A stretch of DNA of 64,000 nucleotides from Psilocybe azurescens (taxonomy: Eukaryota > Basidiomycota > Agaricomycetes > Agaricales > Agrocybaceae): positions 56,653 to 120,652 of the forward strand of contig JAJIRX010000499.1 in the NCBI GenBank assembly GCA_023853785.1, read 5' to 3'. A program made the position numbers and the translations under genes. The notes under the pieces are model-generated. The model saw only the letters and a list, made by a program, of their open reading frames with translations, did not search any database and had not been told where the DNA came from. Positions 35,101 to 48,569 of this stretch are shown here, piece after piece. Numbering within the stretch: position 1 is the stretch's first letter; each line of letters begins with the position of its first letter.

Positions 35101-38100
35101 TGCTGTCATTTTAGGGTATAGAAGATGGTTGCGTGTATGATGACTTTCTGCAGAAAAATCATCGGGGACAGATTGCCTAAATCTAATATAGCATTAGAGG
35201 AGAGCAAAAAAATTCCAACGAGCTCACCGAGATATAAATTGGAATGATAAATGTTGCATGACAGCTTGACCAGATTCTCCTCGATGCGTCCCGAATTCAA
35301 TCGATTTTATGGAAAATAAAAAAGCGCGAATGGGAATAGATTCTTTGCCAATAGTATGCGCAAGCGCCAGTTCTTCGTCGTATATAAGGGGGAAAGCAAC
35401 ACCGACGCTCTGGATCGATATATTGACAATCAAGCTATGGATCCAGGAATTCTTCTCTGTTTGCACGTCACCGATACTGACGTCGAAGGTTTTGAGAATG
35501 CTCTGAGTCTTTTCTTTAAATGTGGCCAGCTCTAGGGCCCGTTGATCCTGACGCTCAAGCATTTCGACCTAGGATGAACTATGGGACTTGTATAGATAAG
35601 CGAATAGAAAGATCGTTACCTGTAAATTGTCGACGAAATCTCCAAGCTCGCCGATGGAACTCGGTTGCATGACGGCATGCATTTTGCTCACGGTCAATGC
35701 AAGCGTCTTTTCACTGCCTAGATTTGAGCTAGAGCCGTCGAATTTGAAGTCTATAATCACAAATGCAGATCGTTGATCACGATTAAACGCAGTATCCCTA
35801 CGGCCACGAGCACGAGGAGCGAGAGACAGGGCCAGATCGGATAAGTCCAAGCCCCAAGACCAACCCTTGGTGTTACTGATCTCTCCAATAATGTTTTGAC
35901 ATTCTAATAGAACCGTCGAGCTGACACCTTCTAATCCAATTCGAAACCCTTGCATTTTTAAATGTGCCTCATACTGAATCGGCATCCTTTTATATTCAGT
36001 CTTTGTGCTGCCCGATGATGTCCCTTTCTGCCGAGTTTGTTGCATTAACGCCACGAGGTCGTTGAAATCTTGCCCAAACTTTTGCTGCACAGACAGCAAG
36101 GTATCCCAATGGGACGGCTTTACTTTAAGCTCAACAAAATCAAAAGAACCAAAGTGTGCACGTTAAATCCGTCAGAATTTCCTGACAACGAGACCGGTGG
36201 GAGCACAAGTTTAACACGAGAGCTAGGCATGGCGTCTCTGGCATTTGGTTTTGATGAGATGCTAAAAATCATTGAGGCAATTTGCACTCCAAACGCGTAT
36301 TGGTCCCCGTCCTTTTTGGCCACAGAAGAATTGAGATATGCAACAGTTTTGTTGACCTCCCAAGAAAGCCAAGTTCCATGCATAACTTGCAAAGATATCT
36401 CAAAGTGAGTAACTTGGCCATGAATTTGGACCAACGGCCTTCGGCTAGACAAACGTGTCACTGGGGGCGAATTTGGCCTGATTGGTCCCGCATTATATTC
36501 TGAAAGTAGGGTTTTCACGGCGGCTTCCATCCCAGGGAGGTAGTCGGCCCTCCATTCGCCAATAAAATGATAAAGTCGGAGAGCACTACGAGGAACATAC
36601 AGTTGCAGCCCAGCAAGGGCAAAGACGACTTTAAGATCATTGGTAGCTTCGGTTTCTAGTTTTGCAATGACGCTGATACGTCCAGTAGTAAAGGCCAACG
36701 CTGCAAGAATATCTTGGTCGCTTTCTTTCGCAGGATCTGCCGGCGAACGAGCTTGGAAATAAACTTCGTCGAAGAGAACTCCATGATTCATGGACTGGAA
36801 GGCTTGTCCGTTCAGAGCCAACATGGTGGAAGAAATTTGTAGTTTGTGTATACCCATTACAAGTATCAGGTTCTCCGCTCCTGCTTGAATGCGTAGGCGC
36901 TGAACCATACCAATGACTTCAAGACACCACAATTTTGATGAGTAGTTTGAGAACTTGTCCAATGATCCACGTCCATATTTCGAAATGGGCGCATTGATTT
37001 GACTTAACTTGAACTGTCTCATTACTCGCAAGACATGCTGGGCAAAGTACATCAGATGAGGGGAAACGATCAGGGTGATTTCGTTAACGGAAACTAGGAG
37101 TAATGTTTTTGAACTGTTTTTGGCGTTTTTGAGCGCAGTGATGTTTGAGAAGCGCCGGATGGGTTGTTGAAATTGAACTGAATGAGATCAAGTGATTTGG
37201 ACTGAACATCCAACATTAAGTTATCGATATTCAGTCGACTCGACATTTTACCTGTGGGAGCGAGTATAGTGACTGTAGAGGTATTGACCTGTAAGGCCAT
37301 TGCGTCGAATGAATAATTGGCGCGCTTATGCTGATCCGGCGACTGTGTTACGTCGGATAGAAGACAGTTAATGGAAGCCAAGTGATCAACACTGCCTGTA
37401 TCTTGGTCCAACAGCCCCAGTCTGGATTCAACCAAGGCCAGGAGCTCCGACAAATGGATTGTGCCAGGTAACTGATATAGACGGCCACGTTCGCCTTCGC
37501 TCATGCTCCATAAGGTGTTTTGAAGATGGTAGAGAAATCTAAATGTGGCATCCGTCCGCAGTGCATGGGGAGTGCCGCTTTGCACGAGATACGAGGGCTG
37601 AATCGTCGAGAGAGAATCAATGACCGGATGCTTCTCAGAGGCTTTCAGGAGGTTTCCGATCATGGTTCTCGTGCTTGATATGCGATGGAGTTTCAAGCTC
37701 TCTGCCTGGTGCAGAATATGCATCCCGGAGATAGTAAGGGCAGTCGCAGTCGCAGTAATCATTTCAGGACCACGATTTCCAAGTCTGAGGTCGATAATTC
37801 CTAAATTCGACCGTACGTTGCGCTGTAACATCTTTACGACAGACGCTGAAAGGGTCAAGGCGACAATGGGGTCAGCGAGGCTGGAATCTAATGTTCGCTT
37901 GTCTATAGATACATCAAGTGCTGCGGTGGCATGGTCGATCGTCGCATTGATGGTAGGTTGCATTTGGCTGCCAAAGGTGCCTGTAAAACGGACCCCATGT
38001 AGTCCAAATTTCAAAACAGCTGTTATGTCGAGGCTGCGAGGTGTTACTATTTCCCTTTGCCTGTTTCTATCCAGGATGGCCTCGTCCGACATACCAATAT

Positions 38101-41100
38101 GTTGGAGTGCCCGGACTGTTAAAGATGAGATGTCGAGATCAAGAACTCGACAACCCAGCTGGACAACTCTTTAACATTTCCAAGGCAGTCAACCAGGAGC
38201 GAATCAATGACCATCCCATGAGTTAACGTCTGCGTAGTAAATATGTTAGATCGGCTTCAAAAGATATATTCGATTTACTCGCCATGCTTTTCATATCTTC
38301 TTCGAAGCAAACAGCGGCGGGAATTAAGAGAGGGGTGAAGACGGCTTGGACAGGCTTCCGAAATCTGACGCGAAAGGTTGTTACATCCCCATCTTTTCGA
38401 ACTTCGTCTGGTAGTGAAGATGGTCCGGACACAGCAGGTACCGATTCATTGTCGTCCTCGGAGAAGTTGTGCAAGAAAGAAGCGCAATTCTAATTACAGA
38501 ACCAAACATTAAACAGGCCCAGGACACATAGTACATGAATTTACCCTTGTTAATGTGAAATATGCCTCATCCCACATGTCAGAAGATTGAGACCAATTTG
38601 CGCAGTAATGCCTCACGATAGGCGAATAAAAGGTAAGCATAGATGCAGTTCCCTGTTCGTTTGTGTCTACCAGCAGAGTGAGCACAAGTTTTTACAAGAA
38701 GCAATAAAACCACCTTCCAAGTCAGACCAGTTGTCTCCAGCAGAGTCACCGTCTGTCAGGTCTGCGTCATCCGATTCTTCTCCACTTGACATCGTCACAT
38801 CATCGCCTCTGGATTCTGGTGCAGGGGTTGAGGTACGTGTTCTCCTGTAGTTTTATTGAGCGCACAAAACTATAAAATGAATTGCAAAGAAAGCCCGAAA
38901 AACTTACGCAAGTCGGGCATCTCGATCTGCCTCGGAAATGCCTTCTTCGGAATCGGAATCGGATAGGTTTGCAAGAGTGGATAATCTCCAAGATGGTGGT
39001 CTTACGCGATGAGCGTGAGCTTGAAGGGGTGGGCCAGAAATTGCAGTATTGATAGAAGTATCAGGCAAAGAAGGCTGTGGCAAGAATACTCCATTCATGT
39101 GGAAGGAATGATCTAAGGAGGCTCTCAGCTATATATTGTAAGACAAGGAGGTTTTGAGTACCTGACGAACTGTTTCCTTTGGCACGTTGCCTTAGTTGGT
39201 TGAACAAGGATTTAGCTCTGCCCGTCAATTTATCTTGTTCCTCGATGAAGGCTAGCTGTTTGCGCGTCATGGCCTGATGGCCCATAGGCGATGAATATAT
39301 ATCCAGATTCACGTCGAACAATACGTTGGCAGCTTCCAGCCAGTGGTTCTTCCTTTCCATTGAGGACGCTAGAAGCACGCTAGCATTCAATTGGGGGATC
39401 CTCAAGCTCATCATGTTGCGATACTGGTGGGCACCAAGGTCGTTACTGTCGAAATATAATCCTTGCAATAGTTGCACGAACAAGGCGGCATGTCCAGTTT
39501 TCCATGTTAGTTCTATTGGTTTGACTGTGATTTTGTAGAAAGTAACTGAGAAACAAAAATATGAGAGAGGCTTGAACAATTTGGAAACAGCGATCATACC
39601 GTCGTGATCTATAACAGGCAAAAATTCATTCGCCGGTGCGTTTACAAGATCGACGAAGTTTAAACGGAATGAGTTGGCAGCCGCTGCCAATAGCTTCGCA
39701 TCATATGGTGTCAGGGACGCTTTGACTTTCCCAATAGCGATCTCCCAAATGCATACATAGGTCGCAGTTCGCGGCTGAGGTCCAAAAAGGCGGTTTGCTG
39801 TGACGTCGATACCTTGAAAGATGAATCAATACAAGCTTTGCTATCATTTGACAGCGTCAAAATACACACCGTCGATGACGATAACTCTATTGTTTATAGC
39901 ATGATTGGAGAGCCCCTGCGGCGGTCGAAAGGTCCCAGTAATGGTCTCAAGGTTTAGTGACATCTCTGAAAACAGATTATGGACGTCAGAATTCTCATAC
40001 AAGCTATATCATTGATTCAACAGACCCATATAGTAATCATGCAGCCGAAGTTGTAGCTGAATTTCTGGAACCTGAAGGGTGAGATAATTACTATCCTCTT
40101 CAGCTGGAGCTGGCTCCGCCATTTTTGAGTGGTGTCGCCAATCAATTCAATGGGTAACAAAACCTTCGAACCATCCGCGTGTAGAGACAATTCAACCTGA
40201 AGCATATTTGCCTTGAAATTTGATCAGGAAGGATGGACGCATCGTAAGGAAACGAAATATCAGCACACCTTTCCAGGCCGATATTTCTGTACCACGGGGT
40301 CACCGACAGGTGTATTTTCATTCGTTTGTCCAAGTATTCGGAGAGCGTTTGAAAGTGTGTAAAAGAACCAAGATAATTGTCGCGCAGTACCATGAAATAA
40401 CGAATAGACCATCCATAGTCCCTAAATACCACCCCTTCCAACTGTAGATTTATTCAGAAGCAACCTAGCAAAGTGGTTGTCATAGCTTACATCAAATCGT
40501 AACTTGAGCTGTTCTACGTGCTCCTCCATAACGCTATTGAAGTAGCGATATGAGCCGCTGACATTTAGCAGAGTTGCATTGAGAAGGTTGATGCCTTCCT
40601 TTGACGCGTAACGTGCATGGGTGTTCCACCGCGGCAGTGAGAATTTGACAACAAAATTGGGAATAACAACGAAGAACGGTATAGATGTTGATTCTGGTCT
40701 GAATATGTTTGAGGGAATCATTATCGTATTTTTCAAATGAGGACCGTTTAACGTGAGTAGAGCTTTGGTTGGAATGCTTAGTTAGCTAGGTCAATAAGAT
40801 GTTTAGGGTCTTACCGTTTTCCTCCTTTAATAATGGCTTATCGACTATGTTTTGATCGTTTGCATAGAGATTCAGCTCGAAGTGGTGTAATTCAAGTTTG
40901 AAAGTGTATATCATGGGAATGAATTTCTGGTATTCAGTAGGAGGCCCTGACACCCAGTCCTTTGCAAGGTCGGTAAGCATATTGATATGATCTCGCAAAA
41001 GGAACAGGATTGGTTGTCTTAGATGAATGGCAATTGACCATGTACGTTCAATATCCCAGCGAGTTGGAGAAGGGAGCTCACCGCGAACCTGGAGGTTGTC

Positions 41101-43206
41101 AAGGTCCACGCAGGGTCCAGGCAAATTAGTCCTTGAAACTGATTCATTCTTTTCTGAAACGCACCCGACAAGATTCCGCTGTTATAAGGCGTATGTCGTT
41201 TAGACTTGAAGTGATAGATATTGTATCAAGATGCACTTCAAACGTCGACTCGTATCCAGTAGGTCCCACCACCATAGGTATTGCATAGTTGATAGATGAA
41301 CGGTCACCGACATCCACAATGATGGAAGCAGCTTCTCGGAGGCGAGGCCGTTGCGGGATGTCAACCTTCCCATCCCATTGCCAATCCTTTGAACCTTTTT
41401 AGAATGGATTGATTTAGAGATAAGTAAAGTATGATTACCTTGGAGGCTTCACGAAATGGAACATGTAGCGTGGTTGAATCGCGAAGTTCGATGAACACTT
41501 GAAGATTTGCCCACATTCGCTTTTCACCAGGTTTGAGGATGGGAGTGATAGTAGAATCAAGATATGTCGGTGGAAAAAAGCACGTTGCAATTCTGTTCTA
41601 TGAATTTCTATCAGTAGTGTTATTACTTGGAACAAAATTAGCAACCCAAAATTACCTTTGCCTATCGGCCCAGGGACCATATCGTAGAAGTCCCCCATAG
41701 ATGATAACATCGAACCCCCACTCTGGAGGAGGGTCACCATTATGGATATCGTACACGCCATCACTTGGTGTCCGAGCTACGGCAGGTCGAGATGGAACCT
41801 CTCCAACAACATCAACATAATAAGTTAGTTCGAGTATAGGAGCTTCCAAAATTTTGCGTTCGATGGCATATTCAAATGTCGAGAAATCTATTCCCACTGG
41901 CGTATATTCATCGGCCGTTTTTTCAACTTCGCAGATGTTGCGGAAGGTCTCAAAGGTCGAAGATTTACACGTTGAATGCGGCGAGTGGAAAAGTAATCGT
42001 TTATGATGTTATATAACTTCATTTGGCGCCAAATTTTCATAAAGGTCCGATAGGGTTGATAGAAATATGGCTTTCGGAGAGTAGAACGGCTGCACTGGAG
42101 TGTCAGCATCATCAATAGTTTACACAAACACAGCAACCCACTGCTTAAGTCTGCCATGAACGAGGGACCCAATTATAGTCATCGGATCGACATAGTCGTC
42201 GTTATGAACAAGTCTCATTGAACTTTTTCGGAATTTAAGATTGAGGACTTGCTTATAAAGGTCGTATTTTGACCTAGACTATTCGGGAATTAGCTGAAGG
42301 ATAAAACCATGAACAAAACAACGGACCGCAACAATTCCAAACGTCCCCGACGCGCTCTGAAATTCGGATACAAGTAAATTGGGAGTGGAGGAATTGCCCA
42401 AAATAATTGCACCGGTTCGTATATCGATCCCAAGTGGTAAAAGGTCTTTAGGATCGAGTGTGGGTAACTGGTCCTTTGCCCAATTCAACGCTCGCTTGAT
42501 TGAATGGGGAACATGAATGGAGGATCTGATAGCAGAGGGAGCATATAAAATGGATGTATCGCCTTAAAGACGGTAAATGAGGAATAGGGCAAGACAAGTG
42601 CAAAGGTGTCATTACCTTGACGGGAAAATCTCCTAAAGAGCCTGTGATAGGAACTTGAACGCGATGTCGGACGACTGACTTTCTCGATTTGCTCGAGAAT
42701 GTTGTCATATGCCGCTGTTCTGTTGTATAGAAACCATTCCACTCCCTCAAATGTCAACTGAATGCGGCAGGACCACAGGCGAATTGAATGTTTCCCTGAA
42801 AAGCTCGTAAATATCAAGTAACAGCGTGTCAAAACACACACCATTTTCTCCACGAGGATTGATCTCATCGTCTGAAGTTGGCCGCCTAATCCAATATCTC
42901 CACTGAATTTGACCTTTGACCGCCTTTATTGTTTGGTTGCTTGAATGGTATCTGACATCTTTCAAGAGTATTCTTCCAGCCAATAGAGAGAAATGGATAG
43001 AACCTGCAAGACTTAATGAGAGAGTCACAATTCTAACCAAACAACTCACCAATGTCAATCCAAATACTTGGGCCCTCTTGATTCCAGAAAAGAATGCGAA
43101 TTGTTTGACCAATGGCGAAGGCAATGAACCGATTCCAATAGAAGAAATACAGAATAAGAGCCACAACGATAGAAATACAGATTCCAAGGAGGTTATGGTT
43201 GAGCAT
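32106..43206 (-). CDS. CSF1: Csf1/BLTP1-type bridge-like lipid transfer protein
   Basis: Very large rod-shaped lipid-transfer protein at ER contact sites (Csf1/Tweek/BLTP1 group). It spans 11.1 kb and, allowing for some 20 or more short introns, encodes roughly 3,000 residues. The start MLNHNLLGICISIVVALILY gives an N-terminal ER membrane anchor. Next comes the chorein-like first strand set (FSLLAGRILLKDVRYHSSNQ, GQIQWRYWIRRP), then EGVEWFLYNRTAAYDNIL, LDPKDLLPLGIDIRTGAII, and EYAIERKILEAPILELTYYVD, all typical of Csf1. The middle is repeating beta-strand sequence; the C-terminal region near 33.5-32.7 kb is helical. At least three joints need one extra base (runs at 34772-34774 and 36151-36153, and a site near 32650-32655). 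I did not resolve every exon, so internal structure is approximate. Confidence 0.88.
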
Positions 43207-43582
43207 GACTTCGGTCGTGTATTGTGCAAGGGGGAGAGGGAACAATTTACTACAAGTGAACCGGTCAATACATGTACGTATTGTGCATGGTAAAACAATG
43301 TGTAGACTTACCATGCGCACTAGATTCAAAATACAGCAAACTTGAGTGAAGGTAGACCAAAGGCCGTGGATGTCGCCTGTGTCGCCTGTGCTTAAGACAG
43401 TAAGTACAAGTTGAGTACAAGTTTGAATAGAGAGTTATACAGTGAGCTTGCCCCGCTCGGCTATCATCAGAGGCTAAATATTATGTAATCACAGTTATTT
43501 TGAAGCTTGCCAGGTCGTGGATTTCAATTGCCTAGTTCATCCAACACAGCTGCTGAACAAGTAAACTTCATAATCGATTGTA

Positions 43583-43819
43583 ATGTCTGCCAATGCCCTC
43601 AAACAGCAAACACAATCTGTAAAACGACTTGCCATGCATTCCACCGCAGCATGCGCTGCGCAGGCAACTACCTATGGCAAGTGCATCGTGGCTTCGTACA
43701 CGGATGTTACAAAGGATATGTGCGCGAATGAATTTCGAATCTTCAAGCAATGTTTATGCGATGCAGTACGCCTCTCCTCGTTTCAATTTCCGCTGTCACT
43801 TCTCATAAAGATTAGATGA
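43583..43819 (+). CDS. Twin-CX9C protein, NDUFAF8-like
   Basis: Small CHCH-type protein of the mitochondrial intermembrane space or matrix, resembling the complex I assembly factor NDUFAF8. Two exons, 43583-43765 and 43811-43819, coding 63 residues; the 45-nt intron is a multiple of three and has no stop, so it could also be read through. The two cysteine pairs are CAAQATTYGKC and CANEFRIFKQC, each C-X9-C. The spacing and the words YGKC and CANEF parallel the human protein. The start ATG gives MSANALKQQ, close to the human N-terminus. It is divergent from CSF1 (376 bp between start codons). Confidence 0.78.
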   Translation: MSANALKQQTQSVKRLAMHSTAACAAQATTYGKCIVASYTDVTKDMCANEFRIFKQCLCDAVRLSSFQFPLSLLIKIR

Positions 43820-43942
43820 AGAAAGCATACTAAAGCCCTATATTTGCCTTGATACTCAGCAAGACACCCAAACCCCAAATCAGAATCCAAAATTATTTGT
43901 AACATATAATAAGTAAACCCATGTTCTCGAACTCCGAAAAAT

Positions 43943-44874
43943 CTATCCTGGTGCAGCATCCATCCCACCAGGAAATCGCGATTGTCTTGTTGTATCCCTG
44001 AATGGTGGAGGTGCCCTACCTCCTGGAGGGCTTCTCATCTGTCTTCCAGTGCGCATCAACATGCCAATGCTAGGCAAAGGCCATGGGCCTTGGTTTGGGA
44101 ACGGGATTACGGTATCAGTACGTGGAGGCGGTGGGGGCGGTGCTCGTGGATGGCGAATATGGTTTAGAATGGAGTTGAAACGAAAGTCCAGGATTAATGG
44201 CAAATCATGCCCATGGGCTACCAGCATCATCTTCGAATCTGTTGGTATTTTGGGAGAAACTGGCAACGAGCCAGAAGGTGGCCGACTACTCATTGACGGC
44301 TGGAACAGAGGGATTGAAAATGGCGGGACATCATCTGGCAGGAGCATGTCCACCACACCAGCATCTGATGCTGCATAATAAACTGATGTTTCGTATGCAA
44401 TGGTTATAAGCACAAGTTGAAGAAAGATAATGATCAGGTCAAGGAAGAGTAACTGAAGTTTTGATGGAAGATATACTGGTTGGGCAGCCTCATCAGAGGG
44501 ACAATTCTTAGTGGCTAATAGACTGCACTCACACATGCCAACGAAATCCAGGACAATAGCTCGACCTTCAGTTGCTCCTCGAATCGAGTGAGTCCAAAAT
44601 ATTGGCAAATTGAAAAGGAACAACACGGCATAGAAGAAGCGCAATGCCCGAGTAGGGTCGAATTCTCTGGGTCTGGAGCAATGAAACTGGGATATCATTC
44701 TACATATATAGAGCCAGATCGAGGGGGATAGGAAGAACGAAAGCGTGTGCAGTTGGTACAGCAGTGTCTCGAGCTAAATAGTATTCATTATTAGTTTATG
44801 AAACGACTGTTTAGGAGTCGATAACGTACAGAGTGGATGATATGCAGCCTCTGCACATAAAAACGCTTATTCAT
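43943..44874 (-). CDS. DUF1746-family membrane protein (Dsc-complex-like)
   Basis: Multispanning fungal protein with the DUF1746 pattern, known in fission yeast as a subunit (Dsc4) of the Golgi Dsc E3 ligase; the link to that complex is inference from family. Exon 1 44874-44830 (MNKRFYVQRLHIIHS) joins exon 2 at 44773 (LETLLYQLHTLSFFLSPS). Further hydrophobic segments are ALRFFYAVLFLFNLPIFW and LLFLDLIIIFLQLVLITIAYE. Between them is a possible intron with a gtgtgag donor near 44535 that keeps the frame. The C-terminus is Pro/Arg-rich and disordered. An additional 5' exon upstream of 44874 is possible. Confidence 0.7.
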
Positions 44875-45895
44875 GACATATAACAGAGTTGTAGCCTAGT
44901 ATGTATTGTGCAGGTGACCAGGGTGCTTTCGAAAAGTTGGGACTTAGAAGTGTGTGGTATAACACCGCCTTCTAGCGACGTTGTCTGTGCAGAGCAACGA
45001 ATACTATGGAAGCGTCGAGTCCTGTCAGTACTTTACTTACCTAGGTACTCAGGAGTTTGTTACCAATGAGTTTTGCAAGTGAAGTAATTAAGCACCAACA
45101 CCGTTGCACGCGTACTAGTTCTGCTTGGCTGTGTGTGGCGAGCCCCTCAATCATAAACTGCTTCAAGTTCCAAAGAGCCTCGATAAGCTATTGGTCGATC
45201 GAAAGGATTCCTTCGGGAAGGGAAGACCGAAAGGACAAATAGGAGAAGAACAAATTATTCGTGTGACACGAATCTTTTGTGGGTGCGGAGAGCTTTGGCG
45301 GCAGGGAGGAGATGACCCAGAATTTCGGGTCACGTGGTCTCCGACGAGGAAAACCAACGACGCGAATGCAACGCGAGACGCGACGTGAAATGTAACGTTT
45401 CTGCCTAAAATGGAACATGCCGGAATTGCACACGGCACAACCGTTGGACTATCTGTCCCGAGATAAGTCTGAACCAAGTCAGGCTTCGACGTTACAACTT
45501 TCAGATCGTCACACCCGTTACTCCAGTACATGTTTCCTGGGGCGGCCGTGGACTTATATAGTAGCGGGAAACCCAGACCGCTACATGAAAGTGAGGCAGG
45601 CCGCCAAAGGCCTGAGCGCTTGGGAAAGCAAAGAGGAAATCTGAAACGGAGTCCAAGTGGCTGTACCAAACACTGAAAGAAACAGGGAAGAGGTGGGAGG
45701 GAACAAAAACAGAGAGAGATTTGAGAGAACGACAAGTACAATCTCTCTGTGAAAGTCTAGAGGACCGAGAGTGAGGAAGGGAAACTCGATGACTGCAGTT
45801 TAAGTATTATGAATATATTATTGTGTGATTCTAAAGAAGCTTAATTGGCAAATGCCTGACAAGGCAGATCATTAAACCAGCTAGATATGTACCAT
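44875..45895. other. Intergenic, 1.0 kb, left flank of foldback element
   Basis: No recognised gene. The stretch 45160-45740 is open on the minus strand for 192 codons but the translation shows no family resemblance. A TATA-like tatatag at about 45556 and GA-rich sequence to 45780 could belong to an old LTR; I could not establish this. Confidence 0.35.
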
Positions 45896-47673
45896 TGTAA
45901 CATATGATATGATAGAAAGTACATTTACAGTGTAGCATATCATATGGGTTCAGTGGTCCCTCTGAACCAGTGAATGTTTCCCTTCCATTTTGGGCAGCCT
46001 ACACTGTACCATATGATATGGTACAGTAAATCCGCTCAATGGCTCATACCTAGGCATTTTTGTAGGCTATCCAGCATACATTCTGTGGCTCTGGGGTGTC
46101 TACAGGAAACTGGTAAAGCCTTAATTTTGCAATGAATTGACAAGCATTGGTGCACACACCATAATAAATTATAAGTGAGCAATTGGGAAAGAACCGGACT
46201 GTAAATGTGATTTAAACAAGCCCAGAATCATGCAAATCGGACAGGATTTGAGGGAGATATAATGGTTGTAATGATCCAATTTTGTGTATTTGGCCCCGGG
46301 GCAGGGCGGGAATGAGTGCCGCCCCGATCCCGGTCCCGGGTGTAAAACACATGAAAAAATCTAGACAAAATTCCGATCAAAACGAGCCTAGAAACAGCCA
46401 AAACGGACACAATTTGAGTGATATATGTGGGTTGTAAACTTCCAATTTTTGCTGTATTTAGCCTTGGACCAGAACATGAATTATCATTGAAAAAAGTGAA
46501 TGCCAGGCCCGGGAATTTTTGCAATGGGGCGGGAATATGTCCAGAATAGTGCCGGACATTGTAAACCGGGTCGGAAACATGAAATATTATTGAAAATAGT
46601 GCATGCTGGGCCCAGGAATTTTGTAATGGGGCGGGAATATGTCCGGAAAAGTGCCGGAAATTGTAAACTGGGTCAGAAACATGAATTATTATTGAGAATA
46701 GTGCATGCCAGGCCCAGGAATGGTTGCAATGAGGCAGGAATATGTCCGGAAACATGTATTATCATTGAGAATAGTGCATGCTGGACCCAGGAATTTTTGC
46801 AATGGGGCGGGAATATGTCCGGAATAGTGCCAGACATTGTAAACCGGGTCGGAAACATGAATTATTATTGAAAATAGTGCATGCCGGGCCCAGGAATTTT
46901 GTAATGGGGCGGGAATATGTCTGGAAAAGTGCCGGAAATTGTAAACTGGGTCAGAAACATGAATTATTATTGAGAATAGTGCATGCCAGGCCCTGGAATG
47001 GTTGCAATGAGGCAGGAATATGTCCGGAAACATGTATTATCATTGAGAATAGTGCATGCTGGGCCCACAAATTTTTACAATGGAGCAGGAATATGTCCGA
47101 ATAGTGCCGGACATTGTAAACCAGGTTGGAAACATGAATTATTATTGAAGATAGTGCATGCTGGGCCCAGGAATTTTGCAATGGAGCAGGAATATGTCTG
47201 AACAAGTGCTGGACATGGTAAATAAGGTCGGAAACATGAATTCTTATTGAGAATAGTGCATACTGGGTCTGGAAATTTCTAAAATAGGGCTAGGAAATAT
47301 GTCCGGAAACATGTATTATCATTGAAAAGCGCAGGCTAGGCCAAGGAATTTTGAAATGGGGAAGGAATATGTCCAGACAAGTGCTAGACATGCTGAATTT
47401 GGTCGGAAATGTGTATTATTATTGAAAACAATTCGGACCATGTCTGGGAATCTTTTAAATGAGCTGCAAATATGTCCTGACAGATGTCAAACATGGAATT
47501 ATGAGTTGAATAGGCACGGAAATGTATAAAATAGTTTGTAAAATACCCCAGAAACATGGATTATCATTGACAAAGACTCATACTGGGTGTGGCAAGAGGT
47601 TAAATAGCCTGTAAACATGTCTGATCAAGTCGATATAGACTGAGCCTTAAAACATGTATAATTGGTGCACAAT
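45896..47673 (+). repeat. Left arm of inverted repeat
   Basis: Left arm, about 1.78 kb. Order from the end inward: motif cluster with CATATGATATG words, a unique stretch, a GC-rich patch (about 46300-46345), tandem repeats, then a diverged inner part ending near GTATAATTG. It is about 240 bp longer than the right arm because it holds extra inner repeat units around 47085-47330. Confidence 0.82.
46502..47261 (+). repeat. Higher-order tandem repeat in left arm (103+102+73 bp)
   Basis: Unit boundaries at the word GC(T/C)(G/A)GG fall at 46502, 46605, 46707, 46780, 46883, 46985, 47058 and 47160. The spacings 103, 102, 73, 103, 102, 73, 102 show a three-unit higher-order repeat of 278 bp, present twice and then decaying. 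Each unit carries GGGCGGGAATATGTCC-like and AACATGAATTATTATTG-like words. Confidence 0.85.
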
Positions 47674-48569
47674 TGCTTTGACTTGGTTCAGAAACATGGA
47701 AAATATTCCACAATCATGTTCTGGTATATGTATATAATCAACAAAAGACTCAGCTCATGTGCTGAAATGTAGAACACAGTCCAATGATCTTTTTGTACAC
47801 TCATTTCCCTTTCAACTGCCCTGTCCTGTACTTTGTCTTATCACAATCTCTACACCTGGCCAAGGCTTGAAAAGGTACAGGTTGTAGGTGCACATGAGAG
47901 TGTAAATTTGGTTAGCAAGTGCATACTATTCTATTGCCCACTATTTTTCTCCTTCTATACTTTCCCCAGGCAAGGTGTCAGTTAGTGAAATGAGTTGTGT
48001 GAATGAACCGCAAGTATGGGTGGTGAATGTGCATACGTAGAGGAGAAAGCATGTGCAGTGCTGCTTGTTAGTTGTCATGCCTGCCTTTCCATTGAATGTA
48101 TTCTAAAATTCATGTCAAGCACTAAAAAGAACTGACAGACATTTCCACTGATTGTTAACATTATTAAGCAGATTGACATGGATGCATACTTGATAAAATT
48201 ATTGCTGGTTGGATACTGGTATTTAATGAAAACAAGAGTGTGGTTGCATTCAAAACAAAAAGTGATGCTGGTCATAAAAGTTACAGAGCAGATTGAGAAA
48301 AAGCAAGTAGCACTCTGATTGTTACTGCCATTTGTAACTTGTGAAAGGAATTATACAAAGAGTGGAATAACCAAGGAAAAAAGTAAAAAGCAGCTGCAGC
48401 TTGAACTGAAATGACCAATATGTCTACAGTTAGGTTACTTAACACAGATAAAATGAGGTATTGATACTAATTGCAATAGCAGTCAGATACTACAATGAAT
48501 TGCACAAGAACTTCCACCCCATTTTGCTTTTTAGAATCATAATCTGTATGTCTGGAATAGTTTACAGAC
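47674..48569. other. Spacer (loop) of the foldback element
   Basis: About 0.9 kb of AT-rich sequence between the arms. No open frame or RNA gene recognised. Its ends still show weak inverted similarity, so the exact arm limit is soft. Confidence 0.5.

Noticed and set aside
45163..45741. 192-codon minus-strand frame as a gene
   Set aside because: No ATG context, biased composition and no recognisable domain; left as unassigned.
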